Of a stretch of 64,000 bases of DNA, positions 49,412 through 56,830 are shown in pieces. The stretch's first letter is position 1; each line of letters starts with the position of its first letter. This DNA comes from Fluviicola sp. Lineage in GTDB: Bacteria; Bacteroidota; Bacteroidia; Flavobacteriales_D; Crocinitomicaceae. Position numbers and translations under genes: made by a program. The stretch is taken from contig NZ_JBCNJT010000001.1 of the NCBI RefSeq assembly GCF_039596395.1, forward strand, positions 1,089,315-1,153,314. The letters are read 5' to 3'. The notes beneath the pieces were generated by a model that worked only from the letters and a program-made list of their open reading frames with translations, was not told where the DNA came from and made no database searches.

Positions 49412-50425
49412 ATGTTTTCACTGAGCCATTCACTACTTATACGGCTAATACCAGTTCTGATGCTTTTCGGGGTCATATCGTCGTGTAGTAATCCGAAAAA
49501 AGAGGTGGTTTTCCACTATTCGAATGGGAGGGTGATCAAAGATTCTACGAACATCCGTTTACTGACCAGGCAACTATTGGCACAAGTCCCTGAATTTGAC
49601 AGTACGAAAAGCCAAACCATTCAAACATTCCTGGACCCGAAGATGGAACGCTCGGTAAACCGCTACATCGGAACAAATCCAAAGAGGGAAGTCAGCGGAA
49701 TGATCATCCTGGAGAATCAGAGCGGGAATGTGGTATACTGGAAGAATACGGAAGAGTTGTCCGTTTACAGCCAGCGATTCCAGACGATGAAAATGTACGG
49801 AATGCTTTTGTCTTTTGAAGAAGGAGTGAAATTGACCGATCATTATTCATGGATCGGGAAATACAGCAAACGGAAATACGACAGTACTGTTGCCCGGCTT
49901 TACCGGATGTCTGCCCCTTCGTTGGAGTACAGATACCCATTCGATGATTATTCCTGCAGCCAGTGGTCTTCGTTTCTCCAGAAATTGAATGTGTCTGAAA
50001 ATGAACGGGATTGTGCGGATGGAGAAATTTATCCCCGCTATTATTTCAGAACCTCTTTGTTTGACCTGGTAAAAACGGTTGCATTGATCCATCAAAATGG
50101 ATTTACAAGTGCGCACAACCTGTTTGGGGAAATCAAAAGCCCGGAAGGGAAAAGCCTGCATATACCGGTTCTTGTGAAAGGGAAAGTCCTGAAAACTGAA
50201 ACATGTCTTGCTGCCAAAAAAGTCCTGAAGCGGGATCCTTTTGATCTGATCGAGTTTAGCTACCCGATCTTTTATTATGCCCACGGTGAGATCCGGAATG
50301 GAATGGTGTTATCAACCAAAAATTATACGGTTGGATTTTTATCTGCTTCAAAATCGGGCAGTAACGGTTTTGTGACCAAAGAAATCTATGGCCTGGCGTC
50401 ACTTTTGGAGAATTCCCGACACTAA
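49412..50425 (+). CDS. Lipoprotein of unknown function
   Basis: A 337-residue protein. A signal peptide with lipobox (ISSC, Cys25) is followed by a domain with SGMIILENQSGNVVYWKN and YGMLLSFEEGVKLTDHY, and a C-terminal ENSRH. A loose likeness to the penicillin-binding transpeptidase region (opening ENxSGxVVxW and a later KxGS-like SKSGSNG) is visible, but the catalytic SxxK is absent, so I call no function. It is in a unit with the HExxH peptidase gene, whose start lies 16 bp downstream of this stop. Confidence 0.65.
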   Translation: MFSLSHSLLIRLIPVLMLFGVISSCSNPKKEVVFHYSNGRVIKDSTNIRLLTRQLLAQVPEFDSTKSQTIQTFLDPKMERSVNRYIGTNPKREVSGMIILENQSGNVVYWKNTEELSVYSQRFQTMKMYGMLLSFEEGVKLTDHYSWIGKYSKRKYDSTVARLYRMSAPSLEYRYPFDDYSCSQWSSFLQKLNVSENERDCADGEIYPRYYFRTSLFDLVKTVALIHQNGFTSAHNLFGEIKSPEGKSLHIPVLVKGKVLKTETCLAAKKVLKRDPFDLIEFSYPIFYYAHGEIRNGMVLSTKNYTVGFLSASKSGSNGFVTKEIYGLASLLENSRH

Positions 50426-50441
50426 CGGACAAAACAAACCC

Positions 50442-51869
50442 ATGAAAAAAGTCTTGATAATAGCGGTCCTTTGCCTGCTTTTCCAACCCGCATTCGCACA
50501 AACTATCGGTTTTCAATTCAAAGTGAGTAAACCGTATTGCGTTTTTAACTTCCTGGAAGCTGCTTCTTATAATCACACCACTTCGGGTACACTTCAGCAG
50601 TTCATTGATGAGAAAACAGCAGGAGACAAAGAGTTTGCGCAGTTGGTGGATGACTTTGCCCGCATCCAGATGGACTACCAGTTCCGGAGAGAAGAATTTC
50701 CTGCCAATCGCCGTCAAACGCGGACCACTTATGATTTCATCGATATTGCCCTGGTGAATTCTTCGACTATCCCGGAATTCAGGGACCGGATTATAGGCAT
50801 ACTTCCGAACAGCGAATTGCAGAAACTGATTTCCATGATGCAGAAAGCCGAGGTTTACTACGATCGCTTGATTTGGAAGGATAACGAAGCAAAAATTAAC
50901 GCCCAGCGTATTGCTTTGGAAAAATACACGCAGCAGTGTTCCGAATCATTTACAAAGATCAATCGTTTTTACAATTCCTGCTGGATTGCGGAAATGCCTT
51001 TTATCGTAGCACTTTATCCTATTCCGGGAAACAGCGGGAGCAGTACTGCAACACCGCACGCGAATAGTTTATGTATCGGTGTGTTGACCGATGAAACAGA
51101 CCATGCAGGAAGAATCGGTGTGGTTCTGCACGAAATGTGTCACGTATTATACGATGAACAACCGGGTGAATTTCAGCATACACTGGAAAGTTATTTCACG
51201 GAGAATAAATCGCCTTACAGCCAATTTGCCTATAATTTCCTGGATGAAGGACTGGCGACAGCTTTGGGGAATGGCTGGGCCTACAATTACCTGAGTGGCG
51301 AAGTTGACCCGAATCCGTGGTACAACAACGAATACATTGATGGTTTTGGAAAAGCGTTATACCCGATGGTAGCGGAATACGTTGCTGCGAATAAGCAAAT
51401 CGACCGTGATTTCGTAAATAAAGCCATTGACCTGTTTGGGAAAACATTCCCGAATTCTATTACAGATTATGGAATTTTGCTGAACCGGGTTTCGGTCTAT
51501 TGCGATGCGGAGACAATGCCCGAGATTGATGCGCTGACAAAATCCCTGAGCCATTATTTCCAAATGACCAACCGAAGTTTGTCTTCACCGATTCTGGATC
51601 CTACCGCGTGGAATTACCTGACGAACAGTAATCAAACCCAATTGATTGTCCTGGACCGGAATTTCGAAGCTACCATCAAAGAACTGAAGAAGCTTTTCCC
51701 GGAATTGTCGAAAGTGAAGATGCAGCCGAATAAAATTTACAGTTTCTTCGATGCGAAAAAAAGGGCGGTGATTATTCTGTATGCAACGGATAAGACCAAC
51801 CTGGAGACGTTACTGAAGGAAATGAAAACGAAGAAGTATTTTGATCAGACGAAAGTTGTTCAGAACTGA
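50442..51869 (+). CDS. Exported HExxH metallopeptidase-like protein
   Basis: The frame opens at 50388, but the ATG at 50442 starts a signal peptide (MKKVLIIAVLCLLFQPAFAQ), giving 475 residues. A zinc site is visible as HEMCH (His230, Glu231, His234) with a downstream FLDEGLAT whose Glu269 could be the third ligand, a gluzincin-like layout. An upstream segment ATPHANSLCIGVL fits a strand before the helix. The C-terminal 120 residues have no recognised domain. It probably acts on peptides or proteins in the periplasm. A palindromic terminator follows by 4 bp. Confidence 0.75.
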   Translation: MKKVLIIAVLCLLFQPAFAQTIGFQFKVSKPYCVFNFLEAASYNHTTSGTLQQFIDEKTAGDKEFAQLVDDFARIQMDYQFRREEFPANRRQTRTTYDFIDIALVNSSTIPEFRDRIIGILPNSELQKLISMMQKAEVYYDRLIWKDNEAKINAQRIALEKYTQQCSESFTKINRFYNSCWIAEMPFIVALYPIPGNSGSSTATPHANSLCIGVLTDETDHAGRIGVVLHEMCHVLYDEQPGEFQHTLESYFTENKSPYSQFAYNFLDEGLATALGNGWAYNYLSGEVDPNPWYNNEYIDGFGKALYPMVAEYVAANKQIDRDFVNKAIDLFGKTFPNSITDYGILLNRVSVYCDAETMPEIDALTKSLSHYFQMTNRSLSSPILDPTAWNYLTNSNQTQLIVLDRNFEATIKELKKLFPELSKVKMQPNKIYSFFDAKKRAVIILYATDKTNLETLLKEMKTKKYFDQTKVVQN

Positions 51870-51873
51870 ACCC

Positions 51874-51911
51874 AAACAGTAGGCGCGCGATTAATCGCGC
51901 GCCTACTGTTT
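51874..51911. terminator. Perfect 38-bp palindrome terminator (family copy 2)
   Basis: Two 19-base arms pair perfectly around GCGATTAATCGC with outer GTAGGCGC and GCGCCTAC. It starts 4 bp after the peptidase stop and is followed by a T-rich tract. The arm dinucleotide next to GTAGGC is GC, whereas the other copies have AC and AA; the partner arm changes match. Confidence 0.9.
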
Positions 51912-51954
51912 TTTATTACAATGCTGTTAATAACTCCGTAAAAAACAAAATCGG

Positions 51955-51989
51955 TTTTGTAAGATTCTGGATTTATTTCCCTAAATTTG
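51955..51989 (+). promoter_or_regulatory. carB promoter
   Basis: TTTTG (51955-51959) and TAAATTTG (51982-51989) are separated by 22 bp and fit the -33/-7 pattern. Transcription should start near 51995, giving a leader of about 85 nt before the carB ATG at 52079. Confidence 0.6.
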
Positions 51990-52078
51990 CGCTCAATTTG
52001 TAGTATAGGTAGAGCCATTTACCGTGTTGCAAAGATTTGATTACAAAAATTACAAATTGAACTCTTAAAAAGCGCATA

Positions 52079-54895
52079 ATGCCGAAAAACAATTCCATTA
52101 AGTCCGTACTAATCATCGGTTCAGGTCCCATCGTTATTGGTCAAGCATGTGAATTCGACTACTCAGGTTCTCAAGCCGCACGTTCTCTTCGCGAGGAAGG
52201 TATTGAAGTAACATTGATCAACTCGAATCCGGCTACGATCATGACAGATAAGGTCGTTGCTGACAATGTTTACCTGCAACCCCTTGAACCAGAAAGCATC
52301 GTTGAAATTCTGAAAAAACACAAAATTGATGCTGTACTGCCAACAATGGGAGGACAAACTGCCCTGAACCTGGCTATCAAATGTGATGAAATGGGGATTT
52401 GGGAAGAGTACGGTGTGAACATTATCGGTGTTGACATCGCTGCGATTGAAATCACCGAGAACCGTGAAGCATTCCGCGAGTTGATGGGAAGAATCGACGT
52501 GGGAATGGCGCCTCAGGCTACTGCGAAATCTTTCCTGGAAGGAAAAGAAATTGCACAGGATTTCGGATTCCCGTTGTGTATCCGCCCTTCTTATACCCTG
52601 GGAGGTTCGGGAGCATCCATCGTGTATGATCCGAAGGAATTTGACGGATTACTGGAGCGAGGACTTCAATTGTCACCGATCCACGAGGTAATGATCGACA
52701 AAGCCCTGATCGGCTGGAAAGAATATGAATTGGAGCTATTGCGCGATGCTAACGACAACGTAGTGATTATCTGTTCCATCGAGAACTTCGACCCGATCGG
52801 AATTCACACAGGAGATTCCATTACAGTTGCACCGGCAATGACTTTGTCAGATACTACTTTCCAGAGAATGCGCGATATGGCGATCAAAATGATGCGCTCT
52901 ATCGGGAATTTTGCAGGAGGATGTAACGTACAGTTTGCGGTTTCACCAGATGAGCAGGAAGATATTATTGCCATCGAGATCAACCCGCGTGTATCCCGTT
53001 CATCCGCATTGGCATCCAAAGCAACCGGTTACCCGATCGCCAAAATCGCTGCGAAACTGGCAATCGGTTACCACCTGGATGAATTAAGCAATCAAATTAC
53101 AAAGACAACTTCCGCTTTATTTGAGCCGACTTTGGATTATGTAATCGTTAAAATACCACGCTGGAACTTCAATAAATTCCCGGGAACCGACCGCCGCATC
53201 GGACTTCAGATGAAATCCGTAGGTGAAGTAATGGGAATCGGACGTTCGTTCCAGGAAGCTTTACAAAAAGCTTGTCAGTCCCTGGAAATCAACAGAAACG
53301 GTTTGGGGGCTGACGGAAAAGAACTGACGAACCAGGATGCGATCCTGCACTCGTTGGAAAATCCGAGCTGGAACCGTTTATTCCATGTATACGATGCGAT
53401 TAAACTGGGAATTCCGTTCAAAACGATCTTCGAAAAAACACGCATCGATACCTGGTTCCTGAAACAAATCGAGGACCTGATCAAATTGGAGCGACGCATT
53501 GAGAAATATCACCTTGGAAATATGCCGAAGGATTTGATGTTCGAAGCGAAGCAAAAAGGATATGCGGATCGTCAGATCGCACATTTATTACGATGCCTGG
53601 AATCTGAAGTGCACAACAAGCGCTCGGAAATGGGAATCAAGCGCGTATTCAAGCTGGTAGATACCTGCGCAGCGGAATTCGATGCACAAACTCCTTATTA
53701 CTATTCCACTTTCGAATACGAAAACGAAAGTACGGTAAGCGACCGCAAAAAAGTGGTGGTTCTGGGTTCAGGACCGAACCGTATCGGACAGGGAATTGAA
53801 TTCGATTACTCTTGTGTACACGGAGTACTGGCTGCAAAAGAATGCGGTTACGAAACGATCATGATCAACTGTAACCCGGAAACGGTTTCTACGGATTTCG
53901 ACACGGCAGATAAACTGTATTTCGAGCCTGTTTTCTGGGAACACATTTACGATATTATCCAGCACGAAAAACCGGAAGGGGTGATTGTTCAGCTGGGAGG
54001 ACAAACCGCGTTGAAACTGGCAGAAAAGCTGGAGCGTTACGGCATTAAGATCTTAGGAACAAGTTTCGAAGCATTGGATTTGGCTGAAGACCGCGGGCGT
54101 TTTTCCAAAGTATTGGAAGAGCACAACATTCCATTCCCGAAATACGGGGTAGTGGAAAGTGCCGAACAAGCCATTGAACTGTCGAACGACCTTGGTTTCC
54201 CGTTATTGGTTCGCCCTTCTTATGTATTGGGAGGCCAGAAAATGAAGATCGTGATCAACAAAGAAGAACTGGAGCACCACGTGGTGGACATCATCAACGA
54301 AATGGGTAGCAACCAGATTTTGCTGGATCACTTCCTGGGCGGAGCGATCGAAGCAGAAGCAGATGCGATCTGTGATGGAAAAGACGTATACATCATCGGG
54401 GTGATGCAGCACATTGAGCCTGCCGGAATTCACTCGGGAGATTCCTATGCGGTACTTCCTCCGTATAACCTCGGAGATTTCGTGATGCAGCAAATCGAAG
54501 ACATTACAAAGAAAATTGCAGTTGCTTTGAAAACAGTCGGATTAATCAATATCCAGTTTGCGATCAAAGACGACAAAGTATATGTGATTGAAGCGAATCC
54601 TCGCGCGTCGCGTACAGTGCCTTTCATAGCGAAAGCTTATGATGAGCCGTATGTGAACTATGCCACGAAAGTGATGTTGGGCGAGAAGAAAGTGAAAGAC
54701 TTTAACTTCAACCCGAAAAAAGAAGGATATGCGATCAAGATCCCGGTATTCTCTTACGAGAAGTTCCCGGATGTGAAGAAAGAATTAGGACCTGAAATGA
54801 AATCGACCGGTGAAGCGATCCGCTTTATCAAAAATTTGAAGGACCCGTTCTTTACGAAGATCTATTCGGAAAGAAATATGCACTTATCTAAGTAA
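52079..54895 (+). CDS. carB: Carbamoyl-phosphate synthase, large subunit, without the C-terminal regulatory domain
   Basis: A 938-residue enzyme that makes carbamoyl phosphate from bicarbonate, ammonia (from CarA) and two ATP for arginine and pyrimidine synthesis. Two homologous ATP-grasp halves are visible: VLIIGSGPIVIGQACEFDYS with FPLCIRPSYTLGGSG, and VVLGSGPNRIGQGIEFDYS with FPLLVRPSYVLGGQ. It ends at residue 938, just after the second ATP-grasp, whereas the E. coli enzyme has about 135 more residues of the MGS-like domain that binds ornithine, UMP and IMP. Short CarB is usual in Flavobacteria. carA is not in the window. Confidence 0.96.
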   Translation: MPKNNSIKSVLIIGSGPIVIGQACEFDYSGSQAARSLREEGIEVTLINSNPATIMTDKVVADNVYLQPLEPESIVEILKKHKIDAVLPTMGGQTALNLAIKCDEMGIWEEYGVNIIGVDIAAIEITENREAFRELMGRIDVGMAPQATAKSFLEGKEIAQDFGFPLCIRPSYTLGGSGASIVYDPKEFDGLLERGLQLSPIHEVMIDKALIGWKEYELELLRDANDNVVIICSIENFDPIGIHTGDSITVAPAMTLSDTTFQRMRDMAIKMMRSIGNFAGGCNVQFAVSPDEQEDIIAIEINPRVSRSSALASKATGYPIAKIAAKLAIGYHLDELSNQITKTTSALFEPTLDYVIVKIPRWNFNKFPGTDRRIGLQMKSVGEVMGIGRSFQEALQKACQSLEINRNGLGADGKELTNQDAILHSLENPSWNRLFHVYDAIKLGIPFKTIFEKTRIDTWFLKQIEDLIKLERRIEKYHLGNMPKDLMFEAKQKGYADRQIAHLLRCLESEVHNKRSEMGIKRVFKLVDTCAAEFDAQTPYYYSTFEYENESTVSDRKKVVVLGSGPNRIGQGIEFDYSCVHGVLAAKECGYETIMINCNPETVSTDFDTADKLYFEPVFWEHIYDIIQHEKPEGVIVQLGGQTALKLAEKLERYGIKILGTSFEALDLAEDRGRFSKVLEEHNIPFPKYGVVESAEQAIELSNDLGFPLLVRPSYVLGGQKMKIVINKEELEHHVVDIINEMGSNQILLDHFLGGAIEAEADAICDGKDVYIIGVMQHIEPAGIHSGDSYAVLPPYNLGDFVMQQIEDITKKIAVALKTVGLINIQFAIKDDKVYVIEANPRASRTVPFIAKAYDEPYVNYATKVMLGEKKVKDFNFNPKKEGYAIKIPVFSYEKFPDVKKELGPEMKSTGEAIRFIKNLKDPFFTKIYSERNMHLSK

Positions 54896-54904
54896 ACAAC
54901 AGAA

Positions 54905-55159
54905 ATGATCGTCGAAGCGAGCTTGTCCGGTTTATTCAAAACCGCGTTGATGATACTCGGGGCATTGGTTTTGCTCCGGTTCCTGGGACGTGTGATGATC
55001 GCAAAACGAAACCTGGACGAAGAGCGTGCGGATCTGGCACGTGAAAAAGCGTTTGTGAAGGAACGGAATGAGAAGCTGAAGAACTTCGGGAAAGTCTCGG
55101 TTTCCAAATCGGCCCCGAAAGGCGATGTCCAGGATGTCGATTATGAAGAAGTGAATTGA
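54905..55159 (+). CDS. Small membrane-anchored coiled protein, DUF4834-like
   Basis: An 84-residue protein starting 10 bp after carB. One helix (ALMILGALVLLRFLGRVMI, about 14-32) precedes a charged, coiled-coil-like segment (DEERADLAREKAFVKERNEK) and a short acidic tail ending DVDYEEVN. This single-helix, basic then acidic-tail shape resembles the DUF4834 proteins of Bacteroidota. Function unknown. It shares the transcription unit of carB and ends 5 bp before the palindromic terminator. Confidence 0.6.
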   Translation: MIVEASLSGLFKTALMILGALVLLRFLGRVMIAKRNLDEERADLAREKAFVKERNEKLKNFGKVSVSKSAPKGDVQDVDYEEVN

Positions 55160-55164
55160 TATTT

Positions 55165-55204
55165 AAACCAGTAGGCAAGCGATTAATCGCTTGCCTACTG
55201 GTTT
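55165..55204. terminator. Perfect 40-bp palindrome, bidirectional terminator (family copy 3)
   Basis: Two 20-base arms pair perfectly: AAACCAGTAGGC, then AA and GCGATT, mirrored to GGTTT. It lies between the converging carB unit (stop 55159) and the membrane-protein gene on the other strand (stop at 55205, directly abutting). The shared core is GCGATTAATCGC. Confidence 0.9.
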
Positions 55205-56005
55205 TTAATCCGCCGTAACCGAAAAATACTCCTTCGATTGGCCGGCAATTGTTTTACGGACCTCTTTGGTCGTTCCTGCCGGGTGTTCAATTAACGCTGC
55301 CGAATGAATGGTAAGTTTGATCCCATTTCTCTTCTCTTTGACAGAAATGTACATCGATTCTACGACCATATTGGCACTGATGGTAAAATTCTTTAGAATA
55401 TAGGCATGAGGATCACCTGGTTTCGAAGGTGGAGTGGCATTCGGATTTTTTTCGACAGTGATATTGCTTAAAGACAATTCTTTCAAAAACGCTGCGTGGG
55501 TCATTTTGAGCGTAAATGATTTCTGTACGTTGTAGTAGGTAGAAGAACTATACGCCTGAAGGTTTTTTGCTTTCGAGGTCGCGGCAATGGCGAAAGCTCC
55601 CAGCAATAACACCGGAACAGCGATCCGTTGGTGTACGAACCGGATTTTGACCGGTTCGTAATAATAAACCGGCACAAGGATAATCAGGCAGAACAGGTCG
55701 GTATAATCGATTGTGCGTTGGAGCGGATAAAAAGCAATTCCTGCGTTCCAATTTTCGATAAATCCGGTGCTAAGGGAAGACTTCCACCAGCTAAAAAGAA
55801 GTGCTGTGGTAATAAAAACGAGTGATTTAAGCCTATTTCCGAAAAGAAAGGTGAAGAACAATGAAAAGACAATCAAACCTGCAACATCCGAAAGTTTTCC
55901 GCTCAAAAAAGAAGGAAACGCTTCCTTCAAATAAAAATCATTGAAAAGCAACCAAAATAGTGCAAGCAGAAATACCCGGTTCAATAAGTAGTCACTGTTT
56001 TTCAT
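55205..56005 (-). CDS. Membrane protein of unknown function
   Basis: From the ATG at 56003-56005 the protein has 266 residues (the frame extends to 56032 with nine more residues that look non-coding). It has about five hydrophobic helices in the first 150 residues (VFLLALFWLLFNDFYL, GLIVFSLFFTFLF, VFITTALLFSWW, LFCLIILVPVYY, VPVLLLGAFAIAA) and a soluble C-terminal domain of about 100 residues with beta-like spacing (SFTLKMTHAAFLKELSL, ISANMVVESMYISVKEK). Family unknown. It is divergent from the DUF3325-like operon. Confidence 0.65.
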   Translation of the reverse strand: MKNSDYLLNRVFLLALFWLLFNDFYLKEAFPSFLSGKLSDVAGLIVFSLFFTFLFGNRLKSLVFITTALLFSWWKSSLSTGFIENWNAGIAFYPLQRTIDYTDLFCLIILVPVYYYEPVKIRFVHQRIAVPVLLLGAFAIAATSKAKNLQAYSSSTYYNVQKSFTLKMTHAAFLKELSLSNITVEKNPNATPPSKPGDPHAYILKNFTISANMVVESMYISVKEKRNGIKLTIHSAALIEHPAGTTKEVRKTIAGQSKEYFSVTAD

Positions 56006-56021
56006 GGAGTTAAAGTAGAAA

Positions 56022-56104
56022 ATAATTAGCAATTATCAATAGTTTAATTATCAAGGGGAATTATTCCATCAGGATTCACTTGATAATTAATAATTGCTAA
56101 TTAT
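56022..56104. repeat. AT-rich long inverted repeat (family copy 3)
   Basis: Perfect outer arms ATAATTAGCAATTAT (56022-56036) and ATAATTGCTAATTAT (56090-56104) enclose inner arms TTAATTATCAAG (56044-56055) and CTTGATAATTAA (56079-56090). It lies upstream of both divergent genes. The inner AATTATCAAG core is shared with 17753-17824 and 23939-24009. Confidence 0.8.
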
Positions 56105-56238
56105 TACAACCTTGATATACCCTTTTTAAAGTGGTTTATGCTATACAGATACCTCAATTCAGGTATTGAACAGAACTGATCAAACAAGTAGTTTTGCGGG
56201 CAAATTGGTCGCGGGTGTGCCCGGCCGAATTGCAATAC

Positions 56239-56541
56239 ATGGTTTTTGGTCTCTTTTTATTGAAATTCATCGGTTTTTACCTGATTTATACAAATTCGGG
56301 TAAAACAACCTATACGCTTTTTTCCTGGGAACAATCGATTCGTAAACAGCGGAGGATTTCCTTGAGTTCGGGAGGTTTTCTGATCGGGATTACCCTAGCG
56401 GGGTACTTATTTCTTTTTGGTTTTGCAGGCGGTTTATTTTACGACCTGGTTTGCCTGATGCTGCTGGCAAGTTTGATTATTTTGCTGCGCCCCTTGCTGA
56501 CAAAAGAACAGTCTAAAACTCATTCCCATGCCCGCAAATAA
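56239..56541 (+). CDS. Small DUF3325-like membrane protein
   Basis: The ATG at 56239 gives 100 residues; a frame from TTG at 56194 adds non-membrane residues and is less likely. Three helices are visible (about 2-18, 43-62, 68-86). The basic QSIRKQRRISLS before GGFLIGITLAGYLFLFG and the closing LIILLRPL fit the DUF3325 pattern. DUF3325 and DUF3649 genes flank PepSY-type iron-reductase genes in siderophore loci. It overlaps the next gene by 14 bp and belongs to the same operon. Confidence 0.68.
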   Translation: MVFGLFLLKFIGFYLIYTNSGKTTYTLFSWEQSIRKQRRISLSSGGFLIGITLAGYLFLFGFAGGLFYDLVCLMLLASLIILLRPLLTKEQSKTHSHARK

Positions 56542-56812
56542 GAAATACCTTTCTTCGGGTTGGCAGCGTTTCGCGAAAGTAACGGCGGCAATCATCGGCA
56601 GTTTGCTGGTTACTTCTTTTTTATTTGCAGCCCTGGCTTTCTGGCTCCCGGATTACAAAACTGCAGTCATTACATCAGTTTATGCCTTGTTCCCGGTATG
56701 GATTACGTTGATGATCCTTCCTTTTCTGTTTGAGAATGGATGGAAATGCTGGTTGTACTACGTCCTTGTTTTAATCGCTCTTTACGTGCTCATTCATTTC
56801 GGAAGAAACTGA
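56528..56812 (+). CDS. Small DUF3649-like membrane protein
   Basis: A 94-residue protein with three helices (about 14-36, 46-64, 74-90). WQRFAKVTAAIIGSLLVTSFLFAALAFWLP and the AVITSVYALFPVWITLMIL block fit DUF3649, a partner of DUF3325 and PepSY proteins. The start overlaps the previous gene, and the PepSY gene begins 18 bp after its stop. Role unknown; it is likely a subunit of a membrane iron-reduction complex. Confidence 0.68.
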   Translation: MPANKKYLSSGWQRFAKVTAAIIGSLLVTSFLFAALAFWLPDYKTAVITSVYALFPVWITLMILPFLFENGWKCWLYYVLVLIALYVLIHFGRN

Positions 56813-56830
56813 TCTTCATTTTTTAGTTCC

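Noticed and set aside
49230-49424. 64-residue plus-strand ORF upstream of the lipoprotein
   Set aside because: It is in a different frame from the homologous copy of the small membrane-protein gene that it covers, so the frame itself is not conserved.
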